A stretch of DNA of 7,794 nucleotides from JBFHRB01 sp041591915 (GTDB lineage: Bacteria > Actinomycetota > Nitriliruptoria > Nitriliruptorales > Nitriliruptoraceae): the NCBI GenBank assembly GCA_041591915.1, contig JBFHRB010000161.1, positions 1 through 7,794 of the forward strand, in the 5' to 3' direction. This document shows positions 5,350 to 7,794 of this stretch, piece after piece; position 1 is the stretch's first letter; every line of letters begins with the position of its first letter. The translations under genes and the position numbers were made by a program. Under the pieces are notes generated by a model that did not search any database, was not told the origin of the DNA, and saw nothing but the letters and a program-made list of their open reading frames with translations.

Positions 5350-6591
5350 GTGAGCGGCATCGTTCATCCGTTCGAGGGCGACGTCGTCGCCCTCGAGCAC
5401 GCCGAGCGCGTCATCTCGCCCGCCTACGACCTCCTCACGCCGGCCGAGCGCATCGCCTGGGCGGAGCGCGAGCCCGACAACTTCCTCAACGTCACCCGCA
5501 GCCGCGAGGACCTCCCCCCGGACGTACGGCCGAGCGTGGACGAGCTGCTCGCCGCGTCGCGCGCCGCGGTGCAGCGGCTTCGCGAGGGTGGCCGCTTCCG
5601 GCCACTCGCACGGCCGAGCTTCTGCCTGTACCGCCTCGAGGCCGACGGGCACGCGCAGACGGGCCTGGTCGCCGGGGTCCCGGGGGACGCGTTGTACGAG
5701 CGCGTCCACCGGCACGAACACACCGTGCGCGAGCGGGAGGACGAGCTCGCGCGCTTCTTCGAGGTGGTCGGGGTCAGCTCATCGCCCATCAACCTGATCT
5801 ACGACGGCCGCCCCGACATCGACGCCCTCGTCGCGACCTGGTGCGAGCGGCCTCCGGCGCTCGACATCACGACCGACGACGGGCTGCGCCAGGTGCTCTG
5901 GGTGATCGACGACCCGTCCGACGTGGCGGCCATGCAGGAGGCGTTCGAGGACGTCGAGACGCTCTACCTCACCGACGGCCACCACCGTGCAGAGGGGGCC
6001 CGCCGCCTCGCCGCACGACGGCGGGCGGAGGGCCACGAGGCCGGGCCGCACGACCACTTCCTCGCCGCGATCTTCTCGCGGCAGGAGGTCCGCATCCTCG
6101 GCTACCACCGGGCGGTCGTGGAACTCGGCGGCCGGACCGAGGCGGCGGTGCTCGCGGGCCTGGCCGAGGGGTTCGACGTGACCGAGCTGGACGCGAGCTC
6201 GCCGGTGGCGGCGAAGCCCGGCGCGCGCGGGGTGTTCTCCCTGCGACTGGCCAGCGGCTGGTACTGCCTGCGGATCAAGCCCCACCTCGTGCCCGACGAC
6301 GTCGTCGCGGCCCTCGATGTGAGCCTGCTGTACGAGCACGCGCTCGCTCCCGTCTTCGGCATCGGCGACGAGCGTGCCGATCCGCGTCTGGCCTACGTGC
6401 CGGGCGCCTTCGGGCTCGAGGAGCTCGAGCGGCGCGTCGTCGAGGGGGAGGTCGCGGCGGCCATCGCCGTGCATCCGACCGACGTGGCCGACCTCATCGC
6501 GGTCGCGGATGCCGGACGGGTCATGCCGCCGAAGTCGACCTGGTTCGACCCGAAGGTCCGGTCAGGCGTCTTCATGCACCATCTGCGCTAG
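5350..6591 (+). CDS. DUF1015/COG4198 family protein, likely linked to serine metabolism
   Basis: A 413-residue cytoplasmic protein of the DUF1015 family, whose reaction I do not know. The GTG at 5350 was chosen because GAGG lies seven bases upstream and the N terminus (I-V-H-P-F-E-G) matches where family members begin. Family signatures in order: S-P-A-Y-D-L-L-T (23-30), N-F-L-N-V (44-48), H-E-H-T-V-R-E-R-E-D (122-131), S-S-P-I-N-L-I-Y (144-151), L-T-D-G-H-H-R (207-213), a block near I-L-G-Y-H-R (249-254), and the C-terminal M-P-P-K-S-T-W-F-D-P-K (392-402). The length is normal and nothing is missing. It is the third gene of a serA-serC cluster, 34 bases after serC. I recall the same neighbourhood in other phyla, notably Bacteroidetes, but could not search. 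The D-G-H-H-R motif resembles the phosphate-handling motif of ParB/sulfiredoxin-fold enzymes such as the archaeal free-serine kinase SerK. A role in phosphoserine/serine interconversion is inference. Confidence 0.85.
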   Translation: MSGIVHPFEGDVVALEHAERVISPAYDLLTPAERIAWAEREPDNFLNVTRSREDLPPDVRPSVDELLAASRAAVQRLREGGRFRPLARPSFCLYRLEADGHAQTGLVAGVPGDALYERVHRHEHTVREREDELARFFEVVGVSSSPINLIYDGRPDIDALVATWCERPPALDITTDDGLRQVLWVIDDPSDVAAMQEAFEDVETLYLTDGHHRAEGARRLAARRRAEGHEAGPHDHFLAAIFSRQEVRILGYHRAVVELGGRTEAAVLAGLAEGFDVTELDASSPVAAKPGARGVFSLRLASGWYCLRIKPHLVPDDVVAALDVSLLYEHALAPVFGIGDERADPRLAYVPGAFGLEELERRVVEGEVAAAIAVHPTDVADLIAVADAGRVMPPKSTWFDPKVRSGVFMHHLR

Positions 6592-6634
6592 GCCGGTCGG
6601 CGGTACCGTTCGAGCCGCGCAAGGGGGGGTAGGC

Positions 6635-7794
6635 ATGCGCTTCCGCAGGCTCACGTCGGTCCTGGCCTCGGTCGTCCTCGGTGGCGTCGTCGGGGCACCG
6701 GCCACGGCGCTCGCATCGCACACGGGGTCCGGGGGCCCGGCGCTCGTGGTCGACACGGCGACGGTCGAGGCAGCGATGACGTGTCCCGAGTCCTTCGACG
6801 CGACCGACGACCTCGAGCCCGTGCTGCTCGTGCACGGGACGTTCACCAACTCGGACGAGAACTGGGGCTGGAACTACATACCCGCGCTGCCGGCCCTGGG
6901 GTACGACGTCTGCTGGGTCGACCTCCCGGCCCGCTCGCTCGAGGACATCCAGATCGCGAGCGAGTACGTCGTGCACGCGATCCGGGTCATGCATGCGGCG
7001 TCGGGCGAGCGCATCGACGTGCTCGGCCACAGCCAGGGCGGCCTCGAGCCTCGGTGGGCCGTGAAGTGGTGGCCGGACGTGCGGGCGGCCGTCGACGACC
7101 TCGTGACCCTCGCCTCCCCGCACCACGGCACGGTCGTGGCGGACGGCGCGTGCGCGACGGGCTGCAACCCCGCCGTCCACCAGATGCGCACCACCTCGAC
7201 GTTCATCGCCGAGCTGAACGCCGAGGACGAGACCCCCGGAGGCATCTCGTACACGTCGCTGTACTCCGCGACCGACCAGCTCGTGCAGCCGGTCGCGCCG
7301 GACCCGACGTCCGCGCTCGATGGCGCGAGCAACATCCTGCTCCAGGACCTGTGCCCCGGCCGCCCGGTCGACCACATCTCCATCGCCGCGGACGCCGTGG
7401 CCCACTGGGCGGTCATCGACGCGTTCACGCAGGCGGGTCCCGCTGACGTCAGCCGTTTCGACCCGGCGACGTGTGCGGAGGGGACGTTCGACGGCGTGTC
7501 GTCCGACGGACTCCTGACCGCGGAGAACGGCGAACGCTTCCTCAGCGACGCACTCGCCGGCCCCTCGTCGAACTTCACGACCGAGGAGCCGGCCGCGGCC
7601 CCCTACACCAGCGAGGCACCGGCCCCCGACGCGACCCCGGCCCCCGACGCGACCCCGGCCCCCGCGGACAGTCCGGCCCCCGCGCCCACGGACGAGGCGT
7701 CGGCTGGCGCCCAGAGCCTGCCGACCACGGGCGGCGGCGCGCCGGCCGCCGGCGCGCTCCTCGTGGTGGTCGCGGCCCTCCTCGGCCTCGCCCG
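6635..7794 (+). CDS. CALB-like lipase/esterase with LPXTG wall anchor (3' end outside window)
   Basis: An exported alpha/beta-hydrolase, 386 residues visible, open at the right edge with no stop. The ATG at 6635 follows an A/G-rich run (AAGGGGGGG) and starts a signal peptide: R-F-R-R, a hydrophobic core, then A-L-A with probable cleavage after residue 27. The catalytic domain (about 40-310) closely follows Candida antarctica lipase B: oxyanion region H-G-T (67-69), nucleophile Ser133 in G-H-S-Q-G-G, Asp214 in L-Y-S-A-T-D-Q-L-V-Q-P, and His247 in V-D-H. Cys50/Cys93 and Cys240/Cys280 match two CALB disulfides; Cys173/Cys177 is an extra pair. It should hydrolyse ester bonds outside the cell; the natural substrate is unknown. 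A Pro/Ala-rich stalk (about 319-360) and L-P-T-T-G (362-366) followed by a hydrophobic segment indicate covalent anchoring to peptidoglycan by a sortase. It begins 43 bases after the DUF1015 gene; no functional link to serine synthesis is evident. Confidence 0.88.
   Translation, partial: MRFRRLTSVLASVVLGGVVGAPATALASHTGSGGPALVVDTATVEAAMTCPESFDATDDLEPVLLVHGTFTNSDENWGWNYIPALPALGYDVCWVDLPARSLEDIQIASEYVVHAIRVMHAASGERIDVLGHSQGGLEPRWAVKWWPDVRAAVDDLVTLASPHHGTVVADGACATGCNPAVHQMRTTSTFIAELNAEDETPGGISYTSLYSATDQLVQPVAPDPTSALDGASNILLQDLCPGRPVDHISIAADAVAHWAVIDAFTQAGPADVSRFDPATCAEGTFDGVSSDGLLTAENGERFLSDALAGPSSNFTTEEPAAAPYTSEAPAPDATPAPDATPAPADSPAPAPTDEASAGAQSLPTTGGGAPAAGALLVVVAALLGLA
7619..7690 (+). repeat. 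Four 18-base units coding a Pro/Ala-rich stalk
   Basis: Four tandem 18-base units inside the lipase gene encode PAPDAT, PAPDAT, PAPADS and PAPAPT. The first two are identical at DNA level, and the last two have drifted. Such stalks hold a surface enzyme away from the wall. The repeat number may vary between strains. Confidence 0.85.
7718..7794 (+). other. LPXTG cell-wall sorting signal (incomplete)
   Basis: L-P-T-T-G is followed by a Gly/Ala-Pro spacer and a hydrophobic run rich in Ala, Leu and Val. The final partial codon is CG, which can only be Arg, fitting the positively charged tail that normally ends a sortase substrate. The sortase would cut between Thr and Gly. The remainder lies outside the window. 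Confidence 0.85.

Noticed and set aside
6592..6634. Terminator between the DUF1015 gene and the lipase
   Set aside because: No convincing inverted repeat was found in the 43 bases, so read-through or a promoter inside the preceding gene remains possible.
6572..7405. 277-codon - strand frame opposite the lipase
   Set aside because: Antisense to a lipase with intact triad and signal peptide; no start signal or domain of its own.

Overview
The window reads as chromosomal DNA of a very GC-rich (estimated around 70%), Gram-positive-type bacterium, most likely a deep-branching or high-GC actinobacterium. The evidence is the near-exclusive G/C at third codon positions, four GTG starts behind good Shine-Dalgarno sequences, and a surface protein carrying an LPxTG sorting signal. 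I cannot fix the genus. All eight recognisable genes lie on the + strand. No tRNA, rRNA, CRISPR array or mobile element is visible, and no gap between genes exceeds about 130 bases.

Left part (1-2300): the window opens inside the C-terminal end of a signalling protein with a receiver (REC) domain followed by an HPt domain, probably the tail of a hybrid histidine kinase. After two small hairpins comes a complete gene for an exported beta-propeller-like protein of the LVIVD-repeat type, closed by a strong 13-bp GC hairpin terminator.

Middle part (2340-2960): two small genes. One encodes an 87-residue protein ending in a four-cysteine zinc ribbon. The other encodes a 45-residue acidic protein with a convincing ribosome binding site, easily missed because of its size. 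A 7-bp dyad lies between them.

Right-centre (2961-6591): a serine biosynthesis cluster, serA (3-phosphoglycerate dehydrogenase), serC (phosphoserine aminotransferase) and a DUF1015/COG4198 protein, with gaps of 63 and 34 bases. SerA and SerC turn 3-phosphoglycerate into O-phosphoserine. The phosphatase gene serB, which would finish the pathway, is not here; the DUF1015 protein sits in its place. Its Asp-Gly-His-His-Arg motif resembles that of the ParB/sulfiredoxin-fold free-serine kinases. A role in phosphoserine/serine phosphate transfer is therefore a reasonable but unproven hypothesis.

Right edge (6635-7794, running off the window): an exported alpha/beta-hydrolase strikingly like the fungal Candida antarctica lipase B. 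The Ser/Asp/His triad and two disulfide-forming cysteine pairs line up with it. It is followed by a Pro/Ala-rich repeat stalk and an LPTTG cell-wall sorting signal, so this appears to be a wall-anchored CALB-type lipase or esterase. I consider this gene and the DUF1015 gene the two most interesting items in the window.
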